Positions 56,774-64,000 of a stretch of DNA of 64,000 bases are shown here, piece by piece. The translations under genes were made by a program, and so were the position numbers. The notes under the pieces were generated by a model, which was given only the letters and a program-made list of their open reading frames with translations, had not been told where the DNA came from and searched no databases. The stretch lies in NCBI GenBank assembly GCA_002492465.1, contig DKYT01000007.1, positions 1 to 64,000 on the forward strand, in the 5' to 3' direction. The DNA comes from Lachnospiraceae bacterium UBA7093 (GTDB lineage: Bacteria > Bacillota > Clostridia > Lachnospirales > Lachnospiraceae). Each line of letters starts with the position of its first letter. Positions within the stretch are counted from its first letter, which is position 1.

Positions 56774-58825
56774 ATGAGCGACATTAATATTAATCACCTA
56801 TTAATTGAAAACGACGAACTAGCCCATTTTATGGATGAAATGCCCGGTGGCTTTTTCATTTACCGCGCAGATGATTCTGAAGAAATCCTTTATGCCAACA
56901 AGGCATTGCTCCGTATTTTTCAGTGTGATACTCTGGGCGAATTTCGGCAGTTTACCGGAAACTCTTTTAAGGGACTTGTACACCCTGAAGATTTAGACAC
57001 GGTAGAAGCAAGTATCCGGGAGCAGATCTGCAACAGCCAATATGATCTCGACTACGTAGAGTACCGCATTATCCGCAGGGATGGACAGATTCGCTGGATA
57101 GAGGATTACGGACATTTCATTCATAACGAGTCTTTCGGAGATTTTTTCTATGTATTTGTAGGAGATGCAACAGAAAAAAGAAACCTTCTTCTTGCCGAAA
57201 GAGCATCCATTAACCGGGAATATCTGCGCCGTCTTGAAGTAATTGAAGGGCTGAGTGTTAATTATGAATCCATCCTTTACATAGATCTGGATGCCAATCA
57301 AGCCCTGCCCTACCGGCTGAGCGACCGCACCAAAAAACAGTTTCAGCAACGGTTTCAGGTTCGGGACTTTCTCTGGTTTAATTCCGATTATATCAACACT
57401 TGGGTTCACCCAGATGACCGGGAATTGATTTTCAAAATGACTTCCCCTGAATATATCCGCGAAAAATTATCCTCCTGTCAAACCTACTACACAAATTACC
57501 GCGTTTGTTTCCATGATAAAGTTCTGTACATGCAGCTGCGTATTGTAAATGTAGGCAGCACGGATCATATTTCTCAGATCGTTCTTGGACATCGCAGCGT
57601 GGATGAAGAAATCCGTCGGGAAATGGAGCAAAAGCAGATTCTTGAAAAGGCTCTTAGCAATGCAAATCTTGCAATCATTGCTAAGAATTCTTTTCTTGCC
57701 AACATGTCCCACGATATGCGTACCCCTTTAAACGCCATCTTTGGCTATACAAATCTGGCTCAAAAAAACTGTCAGGATCCTTCCCTTCTTCAAGAATACC
57801 TTTCTAAAATTGATACCGCCGGGAAACAGCTTTTGGATCTGATCGATAAAGTACTGGAAATCTCATGGCTGGAATCCAACGATGTAGAGCTTTCCCTTTC
57901 TCCATGTAATTTATGCGCTATGCTAGAGGAACTGCACCACTACCTTACTCCTTTTGCCTCCTCCAAAAACATTGCTTTTTCTCTACACACCGATAAACTG
58001 AACCATCCTGATATTTACGCAGATTCGGACAAGTTAAGACAGATCCTTTTATATATTACCAGTAATGCCATCACCTACACCAAACCCGGCGGCAACGTCA
58101 CATTAACCGTTGTTGAGCCGGAAGTTCTTCCAAATGGCTATGCTCTTTATCGGTTTGAAATCAAAGATACCGGCATCGGTATGAAACAGGACTTTCTTGC
58201 CCACATTTTTGAACCTTTTGAGCGGGAGGAAAACACTACTATCAGCGGCATACACGGTACCGGTCTTGGGCTTACCATCGCCAAACATCTGGTAGACATG
58301 ATGGGTGGCTCTATAAAAGTCAGCAGTACGGTCAATAAGGGCAGCACCTTTATTGTCAGTTTGACCCTTCAACTCCAGGATACGGTGTCTGATGCGCCCC
58401 AGGCGGCATTGCCGGTTCCGCCTCCCCTGGTCAATCGAAAAATCCTGTTAGTGGAAGACAACGAAATCAACCAGGAGATTGAGTCAGAAATTCTTCTCTC
58501 CCAGGGATTTCAGGTGGATGTAGCTGCCAACGGCAGCATTGCCCTTGAAATGCTGTCCAGCGCACCGCCCGATGAATATGCCCTGATTCTGATGGATATT
58601 CAAATGCCTGTCATGAACGGCTGGCAGACAGCCTCAGCCATTCGGAGCCTGGAGGATCCTGTTCTTTCCCGGATTCCCATTATCGCTCTGTCGGCAAACG
58701 CTTTTGAAAGCGACAAACGTTCCTCCCTGGAAAGCGGCATGAATGCCCATTTGACGAAACCAATCAATACCTTGCAGCTTTTAGAAGAAATTTCCAAGGT
58801 TCTGGAGGTTCCCGAGATCAAATAA
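56774..58825 (+). CDS. PAS-domain hybrid histidine kinase with receiver
   Basis: From ATG 56774, with GGGGGG upstream, the protein is about 683 residues. PAS-type sensing is suggested by FFIYRADDSEEILYANKALL, then RRDGQIRWIEDYGHFI. A second sensory region follows (residues 140-290). HisKA is in MSHDMRTPLNAIFGYTNLAQ near 311. The ATPase domain has LRQILLYITSNAITYTKPGG and GTGLGLTIAKHLVDMM. A C-terminal receiver has LVEDNEINQ and LILMDIQMPVMNGWQ. No membrane helix is seen, so it is probably cytosolic. No partner regulator is adjacent. The stop codon sits inside the first copy of a 39-bp tandem repeat. Confidence 0.92.
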   Translation: MSDININHLLIENDELAHFMDEMPGGFFIYRADDSEEILYANKALLRIFQCDTLGEFRQFTGNSFKGLVHPEDLDTVEASIREQICNSQYDLDYVEYRIIRRDGQIRWIEDYGHFIHNESFGDFFYVFVGDATEKRNLLLAERASINREYLRRLEVIEGLSVNYESILYIDLDANQALPYRLSDRTKKQFQQRFQVRDFLWFNSDYINTWVHPDDRELIFKMTSPEYIREKLSSCQTYYTNYRVCFHDKVLYMQLRIVNVGSTDHISQIVLGHRSVDEEIRREMEQKQILEKALSNANLAIIAKNSFLANMSHDMRTPLNAIFGYTNLAQKNCQDPSLLQEYLSKIDTAGKQLLDLIDKVLEISWLESNDVELSLSPCNLCAMLEELHHYLTPFASSKNIAFSLHTDKLNHPDIYADSDKLRQILLYITSNAITYTKPGGNVTLTVVEPEVLPNGYALYRFEIKDTGIGMKQDFLAHIFEPFEREENTTISGIHGTGLGLTIAKHLVDMMGGSIKVSSTVNKGSTFIVSLTLQLQDTVSDAPQAALPVPPPLVNRKILLVEDNEINQEIESEILLSQGFQVDVAANGSIALEMLSSAPPDEYALILMDIQMPVMNGWQTASAIRSLEDPVLSRIPIIALSANAFESDKRSSLESGMNAHLTKPINTLQLLEEISKVLEVPEIK

Positions 58826-58901
58826 CGGATGCCAGGCTCTGCCAGCCATCCTTATATTAAACAACGGATGCCGGGCTCTGCCAGTCATCCTTATGTTAAA
58901 T
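58824..58901. repeat. Two tandem copies of a 39-bp repeat
   Basis: Units at 58824-58862 and 58863-58901 match at about 35-36 of 39 positions (AACGGATGCC..GGCTCTGCCAG..CATCCTTAT.TTAAA). Each unit contains a GGATG/CATCC pair that can fold with an inner GGC/GCC. They follow the kinase stop and precede the terminator of the leftward gene, so they may serve as a convergent terminator. Confidence 0.75.
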
Positions 58902-58906
58902 AAAAT

Positions 58907-58935
58907 GTGCGCGGAATGATTTTTCATCCGCGCAC
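58907..58935 (-). terminator. Terminator at the end of the YcxB-like gene
   Basis: GTGCGCGGA (58907-58915) and TCCGCGCAC (58927-58935) form a 9-bp stem. On the minus strand the hairpin is followed by ATTTTATTTAAC. The stop codon of the gene (58924-58926) lies in its loop. Confidence 0.75.
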
Positions 58936-60288
58936 CAGCTTTATATGCGTTGTTTTTGTAAACTTTTCCGCCCATTCTTTCGTGCAAAAAAATACAATGA
59001 CTCCCTGCCCTCCATCATCGGCAATATAAAAGTATTTCTCAGATTGGCTTTTCCTGAGAAGACTGTTTAAAATTCCCAGGACATCCGAATCGATCCAGTC
59101 ATAGTACACCTTCATATCCCACTCATATTTCTGTCCTTCCCAGGTGAGACTGACGGTTACCGTTCCACGTCCCCTTTCCCAGTCCACGTCTCCGATATCT
59201 TCCTCTATCTCGCCAATGCCATCCAGCGGACTCCCCTCCGCCAGCGCCAGCATACCTTCCAGCACATAAATGTAATCCGTGCTCACATCCATGCCTTCAA
59301 AATCGAACCAAAACACTTCGCCCGTGCCTTCCACCAAGTTCCCCTCTTCATCTAAATAGCCCCAGGCAAGGTTCATTAAAAGCTGTAAATAAACATCCTC
59401 CGGCTCCGTCACTATTTCAGAAAACATAGGATCTTCTATCGTTTCCTGCAAAGATCTGACCGCTCCCTCCGGAACGGTAAGCCCTAAGGCGCGCAATACT
59501 TCCGTATGATGTTCTATGTAAAAATATGCCTTTTCATCCTCTCCGAAAGATGTACTGTTTCTATATTCTGGCGAATCTGCAGTTTCCGTCGCTGCCGTAG
59601 TTATCGCATCGCCAAGTATCTGTCCGATTATATCTACAGCAGCAACAAATCCACCCAAAAGTGTTGCTGCCAGCATTGCCAAACAAATACACCATACCGG
59701 AATTTTAAAACATTTTCTTTGTTTTACCTGAATCAGCCCTTTTCGCCCGACAAGCTCCTGCATTGCCCATACAGTTTCCCAACTGCCAAAACATTCTTTG
59801 GGAATCAAAACAGCATCCTTTTTATCCTTTTGAAATACATAAAACGCAAATTCTCCTTCCACCAGCCACCCAAATTTCTCCCAGGAAAAAGCCTGCGTCA
59901 ATCCATCAGGCGTACATCTGGATATGCCTTCCTCTGAAAGCGTTACCAGCCATTTTCCTCCCAGTTCCTTTTGAGTCGCCGCACTTTTCACCTGAATCCT
60001 GATCTCTCGTTCCCGATTCCGAAATAGCAGCATCAAAAGGAATACCAGTGGCATAAAAAAAATATAATATCTGAATATTCCAGTCGTCCAAAACCGCTCC
60101 AACACGAACTGAAATACTGCCTCTACAAACACAAAACAAAGCAGTATTCTTATATTAAAAACCCTATTTCTTCCCATTGTACGGCTGCATAATGCATCTA
60201 CAAATCCTTTTCGCAAACGTACCCACTTCTCTTCATCCAGCGTATAGGTAAAGGAAATGGGCAATTTATCCCTTTTGTTTTCTTCCAT
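58924..60288 (-). CDS. YcxB-like membrane protein
   Basis: From ATG 60288 the protein is about 454 residues. The N-terminus has a YcxB-like order (ISFTYTLDEEKWVRLRKGFV, two membrane helices VFNIRILLCFVFVEAVFQFV and YYIFFMPLVFLLMLLF, then GKWLVTLSEEGISRCTPDGL and EFAFYVFQKDKKDAVLIPKE). A third helix follows (IPVWCICLAMLAATLLGGFV). A large acidic C-terminal domain is probably outside the membrane (YLQLLMNLAWGYLDEEGNLV and onward). The role is unknown. ATG 60288 with AGGGGATGAGG is chosen among close ATGs. Confidence 0.7.
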   Translation of the reverse strand: MEENKRDKLPISFTYTLDEEKWVRLRKGFVDALCSRTMGRNRVFNIRILLCFVFVEAVFQFVLERFWTTGIFRYYIFFMPLVFLLMLLFRNREREIRIQVKSAATQKELGGKWLVTLSEEGISRCTPDGLTQAFSWEKFGWLVEGEFAFYVFQKDKKDAVLIPKECFGSWETVWAMQELVGRKGLIQVKQRKCFKIPVWCICLAMLAATLLGGFVAAVDIIGQILGDAITTAATETADSPEYRNSTSFGEDEKAYFYIEHHTEVLRALGLTVPEGAVRSLQETIEDPMFSEIVTEPEDVYLQLLMNLAWGYLDEEGNLVEGTGEVFWFDFEGMDVSTDYIYVLEGMLALAEGSPLDGIGEIEEDIGDVDWERGRGTVTVSLTWEGQKYEWDMKVYYDWIDSDVLGILNSLLRKSQSEKYFYIADDGGQGVIVFFCTKEWAEKFTKTTHIKLVRG

Positions 60289-60306
60289 CCTCATCCCCTG
60301 CATCCG

Positions 60307-61311
60307 TCAGCAGCTTACCTGCAAAAGCTGCGCTTTCCCGTGAATCTTCATTGCAACAGAATTTGCCGGTACAAAAATGCAGTCCCCCTTAAAGAAATGA
60401 ATTTCCTCATAATCTCCAAAAAAAATGGTGCCGCAGCCGCCGATGCACAACAACGCCTGAAAAGAAATGCCGGTGGTTTGAAAACTTACCATTTCCCGCA
60501 GCCGCTCTGTATTAATCAGCATACGCTCTACTTGAAAATACTTACAGCGGCACAGGAATTCCGTTGCGCAGCCCGGGCTGTAACGCAGCACCCGCAATCC
60601 CTGGCGGGGCGGCGGACTTTCCTTTAAATTCGCCACTGCAAGCGCCTTATCCAGGCAAAGCTCTCTCTTTTGTCCGTTTTTATCTATGCGGTCATAGTCA
60701 TACAGCCTATAGGTTAAATTGGAGCTTTCCTGTATTTCCGCAATCAGCGCCCCTGCGCCGACGGCATGGATGGTACCCGCCTCTATATAGAAAACATCGT
60801 CTTTTCTGATGGGAACCTTCTGGAGGTATTTTTCCACCCTTCCCTGCTGGATTTCCCTGCGCAGGGTCTCGGCGTCTGTATCATGGGCAAGCCCATAAAC
60901 CAATTGGGCATTTCTCGCCGCATCCAGCACATACCAGAATTCCGTTTTTCCCAACGAACCGTTTTCATATTCCATAGCATAGGCATCATCCGGATGAACC
61001 TGCACGGAAAGATCCTTTTTGGCATCAATAAACTTAATGAGGATCGGCAGTTCCCCTCTTGTTCTCGGATGCGACCCCAGATAACCGGGATTCTTTTCCA
61101 GCACCTCTTTCAAGGTATGCCCCTCATACTCCCCGCTTGCCACCATGCTTGGACCGTCCGGATGGGTAGAACATTCCCAGGTTTCCGCCAGCGGCTGCAT
61201 ATCAATGCCCTTGGCAAAATCATCATTCAGCCGACTGCCTCCCCATAGATAATCCTTTCCTGCCGGTCTTAGTAAAAAAGGATTATTCAAGTGGATATTT
61301 TTGTTTGTCAT
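60307..61311 (-). CDS. manA: Class I mannose-6-phosphate isomerase
   Basis: From ATG 61311, with AAGGAGATC upstream, the protein is 334 residues. It has LRPAGKDYLWGGSRLNDDFA, ETWECSTHPDGPS, then the metal-site SVQVHPDDAYA and GKTEFWYVLDA, then FYIEAGTIHAVGAGALIAEI. It interconverts fructose-6-phosphate and mannose-6-phosphate with zinc. It overlaps the end of manC by 29 bp, so the two are coupled, providing GDP-mannose precursors for glycans such as the locus at 21-33 kb. Confidence 0.93.
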   Translation of the reverse strand: MTNKNIHLNNPFLLRPAGKDYLWGGSRLNDDFAKGIDMQPLAETWECSTHPDGPSMVASGEYEGHTLKEVLEKNPGYLGSHPRTRGELPILIKFIDAKKDLSVQVHPDDAYAMEYENGSLGKTEFWYVLDAARNAQLVYGLAHDTDAETLRREIQQGRVEKYLQKVPIRKDDVFYIEAGTIHAVGAGALIAEIQESSNLTYRLYDYDRIDKNGQKRELCLDKALAVANLKESPPPRQGLRVLRYSPGCATEFLCRCKYFQVERMLINTERLREMVSFQTTGISFQALLCIGGCGTIFFGDYEEIHFFKGDCIFVPANSVAMKIHGKAQLLQVSC

Positions 61312-62596
61312 GGACGCTGATCTCCTTGCCCAACTGAACTTCAATCAATTTTAATTCCGTTTCCGCAATAATGGTGTGACGGCAGCCTGCCTGCATGGTG
61401 ATCACATCCCCTGTTGTAACCGCCTGCTCCATACCGTCTACAATGGTATGCCCTTCTCCTGCAATTACCACCCACACCTCGTCTCTGTTCTTATGGCTGT
61501 GGTAATTCATCTGATGACCGGGGTTTAAGGTAACCTTGATGGTCATACTTCCTGCTTCCACATCCAGTACCCGAAAGCTTCCCCATGATTTCTCGGCAAA
61601 CATAATCTGCTGGTCGATGCTGTCCACGAAGGGCTTAATATAGCTTGACTGCTCTTTATCGGAAACCAAAATTCCCTCGGGACTGGCGGAGATCACCACA
61701 TCCTGCAGCCCCATTGCAAGCACCGGTACATCCAGTTCGTTGATAATATGAACGTTGCTGCAGTTCTCGTTCATCATCGCCTCGCCTATGCTGGGTTCTT
61801 CCATTGCCTCCGTAAGGGTGTTCCAGGTTCCAAGATCCTTCCACTGCCCCCTAAACCGCATCACCTCAATATGCGGCTCTTTCTCAACCACCGCATAGTC
61901 AAAGCTGATTTTCGTTAAAGTATCGTATTTGGCAAAGAGATCCTGATAATCTGTAAAATCAATCAGTTCATGCGCCTTTTCCAACACATAATTCAGTTTA
62001 TAGGCAAACACACCCCCATTCCACAGCGCGCCCTGTGCAATATATGCTTCCGCGGTCTTCGCGTCGGGCTTTTCCTTAAAGGAAGATACCCGGCTTACAT
62101 CCTCTCCGCTTTCCGGAATAATATAACCGTACTTCTCACTGGGATAGGTGGGTTCGATCCCCATCAGCACCAAATTTGCCTTGCTTTCTGCGGCGCGCCT
62201 GCTAAGCTCTGTGAGCTTTTCAAAATAATCATCCTCTACATAGGGATCCACCGGGCAAACCACCACCGGCTCTTCCCCGGAAATCCCCTGCACATCATGC
62301 AGGTAAGCACTTACCAGCGCAATTGCCGGAAAGGTATCTCTGCGGCAGGGCTCCACAGAAATCCCCACTTCCCCGCCTAATTGATTATGGATCGCCGACA
62401 CCTGGGTCTTGGAGGTAGCAATGGTCACATGGGCATCCTTGTCCACACTGCGGATCTGACGGTACACCCGCTGCACCATGGACTCGTAGGCGCCTTCCTT
62501 CGTCTTAAACAACTTAATAAACTGTTTGGAGCGGATATCGTTGGATAAGGGCCACAGCCGCTTTCCTGAACCGCCGGATAATAAAACAATGTTCAT
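61283..62596 (-). CDS. manC: Mannose-1-phosphate guanylyltransferase (with cupin domain)
   Basis: This 437-residue protein has the nucleotidyltransferase motif VLLSGGSGKRLWPLSNDIRS, then VVCPVDPYV, then GYIIPESGEDVSRVSSFKEKP, and FRGQWKDLGTWNT. The C-terminal cupin-like region has NYHSHKNRDEVWVVIAGEGH. This is the single-chain AlgA/ManC type, making GDP-mannose from mannose-1-phosphate and GTP. It is upstream of manA in the same transcript. No phosphomannomutase is in view. Confidence 0.93.
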   Translation of the reverse strand: MNIVLLSGGSGKRLWPLSNDIRSKQFIKLFKTKEGAYESMVQRVYRQIRSVDKDAHVTIATSKTQVSAIHNQLGGEVGISVEPCRRDTFPAIALVSAYLHDVQGISGEEPVVVCPVDPYVEDDYFEKLTELSRRAAESKANLVLMGIEPTYPSEKYGYIIPESGEDVSRVSSFKEKPDAKTAEAYIAQGALWNGGVFAYKLNYVLEKAHELIDFTDYQDLFAKYDTLTKISFDYAVVEKEPHIEVMRFRGQWKDLGTWNTLTEAMEEPSIGEAMMNENCSNVHIINELDVPVLAMGLQDVVISASPEGILVSDKEQSSYIKPFVDSIDQQIMFAEKSWGSFRVLDVEAGSMTIKVTLNPGHQMNYHSHKNRDEVWVVIAGEGHTIVDGMEQAVTTGDVITMQAGCRHTIIAETELKLIEVQLGKEISVHDKQKYPLE

Positions 62597-62623
62597 CTAC
62601 ATTTCCTGCTTTCTTTGTTCTTT

Positions 62624-63481
62624 CTAAACCATCCTTTCAGCCACTGATTCCGCTGACTTTTTATTATTAATATAGCTCTCGTCATAGGTCTGCTGATAAT
62701 AACCGGAATATAAAATTTCCAGAATATAAAGCTGGCTGATGACTGCTGTCATGGAGCTTCCCTGCAGGGGATTTTCCTTGGAGCCGCACAGGATTGTTCT
62801 ATCTGCATAATCAATCAGAGGCGACTTCATAAACCGGGAAATAACAACCACATATGCGCCCGCCTGTTTTGCCAGCTTTGCAACCATAATCGAATCCTTC
62901 GTAGAACCCGAATAAGAAATAATCACAGCCATATCCTCAGGTTCGAGCAGAGAAGCATTTATAGCCTGCATATGAGAATCCGCAAAGCACTGTACTTTTC
63001 CGGTTATCCTCAAAAACTTATTGGCTGCAAGCATCGCTACCATTCCACTGGAACCCACTCCCATAAAAACGATTTTTCTGGCTGCTTTCATGCGTTCCAA
63101 AATTTCTATCAACTGCCCCCTGTTCAAAAGGGAATCCGTTTCCCGAAGCACGTTATAATTGACTTCCAGCAGCTGTTCCGTCGGGAAAACAGGGTTTCCT
63201 TTCTCAACTTCCTGTGTTTTTTCCTTATCTGACTCCGGATTTTCTTTAATACTCAGGGATAACTGAATTTTAAACTCCTGATATCCCTGGGTCTGCATCG
63301 TTTTGCAAAAACGAAATACGGTGGTTTCTCCAACCTGGCAGGCATCCGCAAGATCCGTTATAGACATAAACAGCACTTCCTGCCAGTGCTGCAGTACGAA
63401 ATCCGCAACTTTTCTTTCTGCCTTTGTAAATTGGTTGTAATTTGATAACACGCTCGCCAGAAAATCTCCTCCAGATGACAT
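62624..63481 (-). CDS. MurR/RpiR-family regulator
   Basis: From ATG 63481, with GGAGGG upstream, the protein is 285 residues. The N-terminal HTH is in FTKAERKVADFVLQHWQEVL and ADACQVGETTVFRFCKTMQT. A SIS sugar-phosphate-binding domain has KIVFMGVGSSGMVAMLAANK and AVIISYSGSTKDSIMVAKLA. It should sense a sugar phosphate and control the man/ROK cluster. It lies between manC and the ROK gene on the same strand. Confidence 0.92.
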   Translation of the reverse strand: MSSGGDFLASVLSNYNQFTKAERKVADFVLQHWQEVLFMSITDLADACQVGETTVFRFCKTMQTQGYQEFKIQLSLSIKENPESDKEKTQEVEKGNPVFPTEQLLEVNYNVLRETDSLLNRGQLIEILERMKAARKIVFMGVGSSGMVAMLAANKFLRITGKVQCFADSHMQAINASLLEPEDMAVIISYSGSTKDSIMVAKLAKQAGAYVVVISRFMKSPLIDYADRTILCGSKENPLQGSSMTAVISQLYILEILYSGYYQQTYDESYINNKKSAESVAERMV

Positions 63482-63504
63482 AGCCACCCTCCTTTATCTT
63501 TCGT

Positions 63505-64000
63505 TCATTCCAATTCTAATCTTTTTAAAGTCAGATGTATGATTCCCCATATTCCCGCCGCATTTCCCAAATGCGCCCTGCGAAAATCAACATTCCGGAA
63601 AAGAGGCATCACCCTGCTCTTTGTCACTTTCTCAACACGTTCGACCACATAATCCTGATTCATCACACCGCCCCCAAGGACAATGCACTGGGGATTGAAA
63701 ATATGAATCAACGTAACAAGTCCATGGGATATTTCCCATATCCACTCTTCAACTATCTTTCCAATCTCGGGGCGTTCCTTCGCCGCAAACACTTCACGCC
63801 CATTTTGAATGGCAGGGTCTATATGCTTTACGCTTGCCACCAGGGCTTTTGTAGAAGCATATTCTTCATAATAACCTTTTCTTTCATCCATGAGGGGGCT
63901 TTCGGTTCCATGAATCATCATGCTGCCCACTTCTCCCGCCGCCCCGCAAAATCCGGTGTATAGCTCTCCATTCATTACAATTGCCCCGCCGACTCCGGTT
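63505..64000 (-). CDS. ROK-family protein, C-terminal part (partial)
   Basis: The frame runs off the right edge with no start inside the window; the ATG at 63975 is internal. Visible residues are TGVGGAIVMNGELYTGFCGA, AGEVGSMMIHG, IFNPQCIVLGGGVMNQDYVV and RAHLGNAAGIWGIIH, the ROK layout. ROK proteins are sugar kinases or repressors. The usual zinc site, which lies between GHM and the ExYAS helix and carries CxCGxxGCxE, is replaced here by a stretch without cysteines (ESPLMDERKGYYEEYAST). Sugar kinase activity is likely but unproven. It is co-directional with the RpiR and man genes. Confidence 0.85.
   Translation of the reverse strand, partial: TGVGGAIVMNGELYTGFCGAAGEVGSMMIHGTESPLMDERKGYYEEYASTKALVASVKHIDPAIQNGREVFAAKERPEIGKIVEEWIWEISHGLVTLIHIFNPQCIVLGGGVMNQDYVVERVEKVTKSRVMPLFRNVDFRRAHLGNAAGIWGIIHLTLKRLELE

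Noticed and set aside
1..64000. CRISPR array, tRNA or rRNA genes
   Set aside because: No regularly spaced repeats of 24-40 bp beyond two-copy units, and no cloverleaf or rRNA sequence was recognised on either strand.

Overview
The window looks like the chromosome of an anaerobic, spore-forming Firmicute, most likely a Lachnospiraceae/Clostridia gut bacterium. The grounds are the strictly anaerobic class III ribonucleotide reductase (nrdD/nrdG), GHKL/LytTR two-component systems with an agr-type peptide locus, AT-rich Shine-Dalgarno-led genes, and a YaaH/SleL-like LysM-GH18 gene of the kind used in spore cortex work. No species is claimed.

Bases 1 to about 15,010 are the right-hand part of a prophage-like element. 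Most genes run leftward from a divergent repressor/early-promoter switch at about 8.9-9.0 kb. They encode small zinc-ribbon and regulatory proteins, a lytic transglycosylase, an HUH-type replication protein, an RNase HI-like protein with degraded catalytic positions, an HNH protein, a PAPS-reductase-like protein, a Dam-type methylase and the start of a C5-cytosine methylase. Right of the repressor lie a lipoprotein, hicAB, a leftward four-gene cargo operon of unknown function and a rightward large serine recombinase. The recombinase abuts the truncated 3' end of a GH18 gene, so the element has inserted into that gene.

From 15.0 to 34 kb the chromosome carries a Tim44-like membrane protein, an M19 dipeptidase, a PseB-like dehydratase, a sensor kinase, an XRE-membrane regulator and a long leftward exopolysaccharide operon (initiating sugar transferase, Wzz-like protein, EpsG-like polymerase and many glycosyltransferases). 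From 33.9 to 37.3 kb is a complete agr-type quorum-sensing locus, including a short agrD. From 37.5 to 40.6 kb are an Rpn-family nuclease, an orphan LytTR regulator and a DUF4190-like protein. nrdDG (with candidate NrdR boxes), a LytTR-DUF3021-ABC module, an epimerase-like/radical SAM pair, a zinc-ribbon/TPM pair, two hybrid histidine kinases, a carbonic anhydrase, a GNAT protein and a K+ channel follow. The right end is a mannose/sugar cluster (manA, manC, RpiR regulator, ROK protein).

The most striking unexplained structure is a two-copy palindromic element (15452-15824 and 38639-38958). Its core is conserved between copies. Its outer arms, 102 and 79 nt, are unrelated between copies yet almost perfectly complementary within each copy, and core stems show compensatory changes. 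A second candidate is a roughly 230-nt multi-stem RNA-like region in the prophage (7100-7330). A third is a duplicated 100-bp promoter that drives two small rightward prophage genes.
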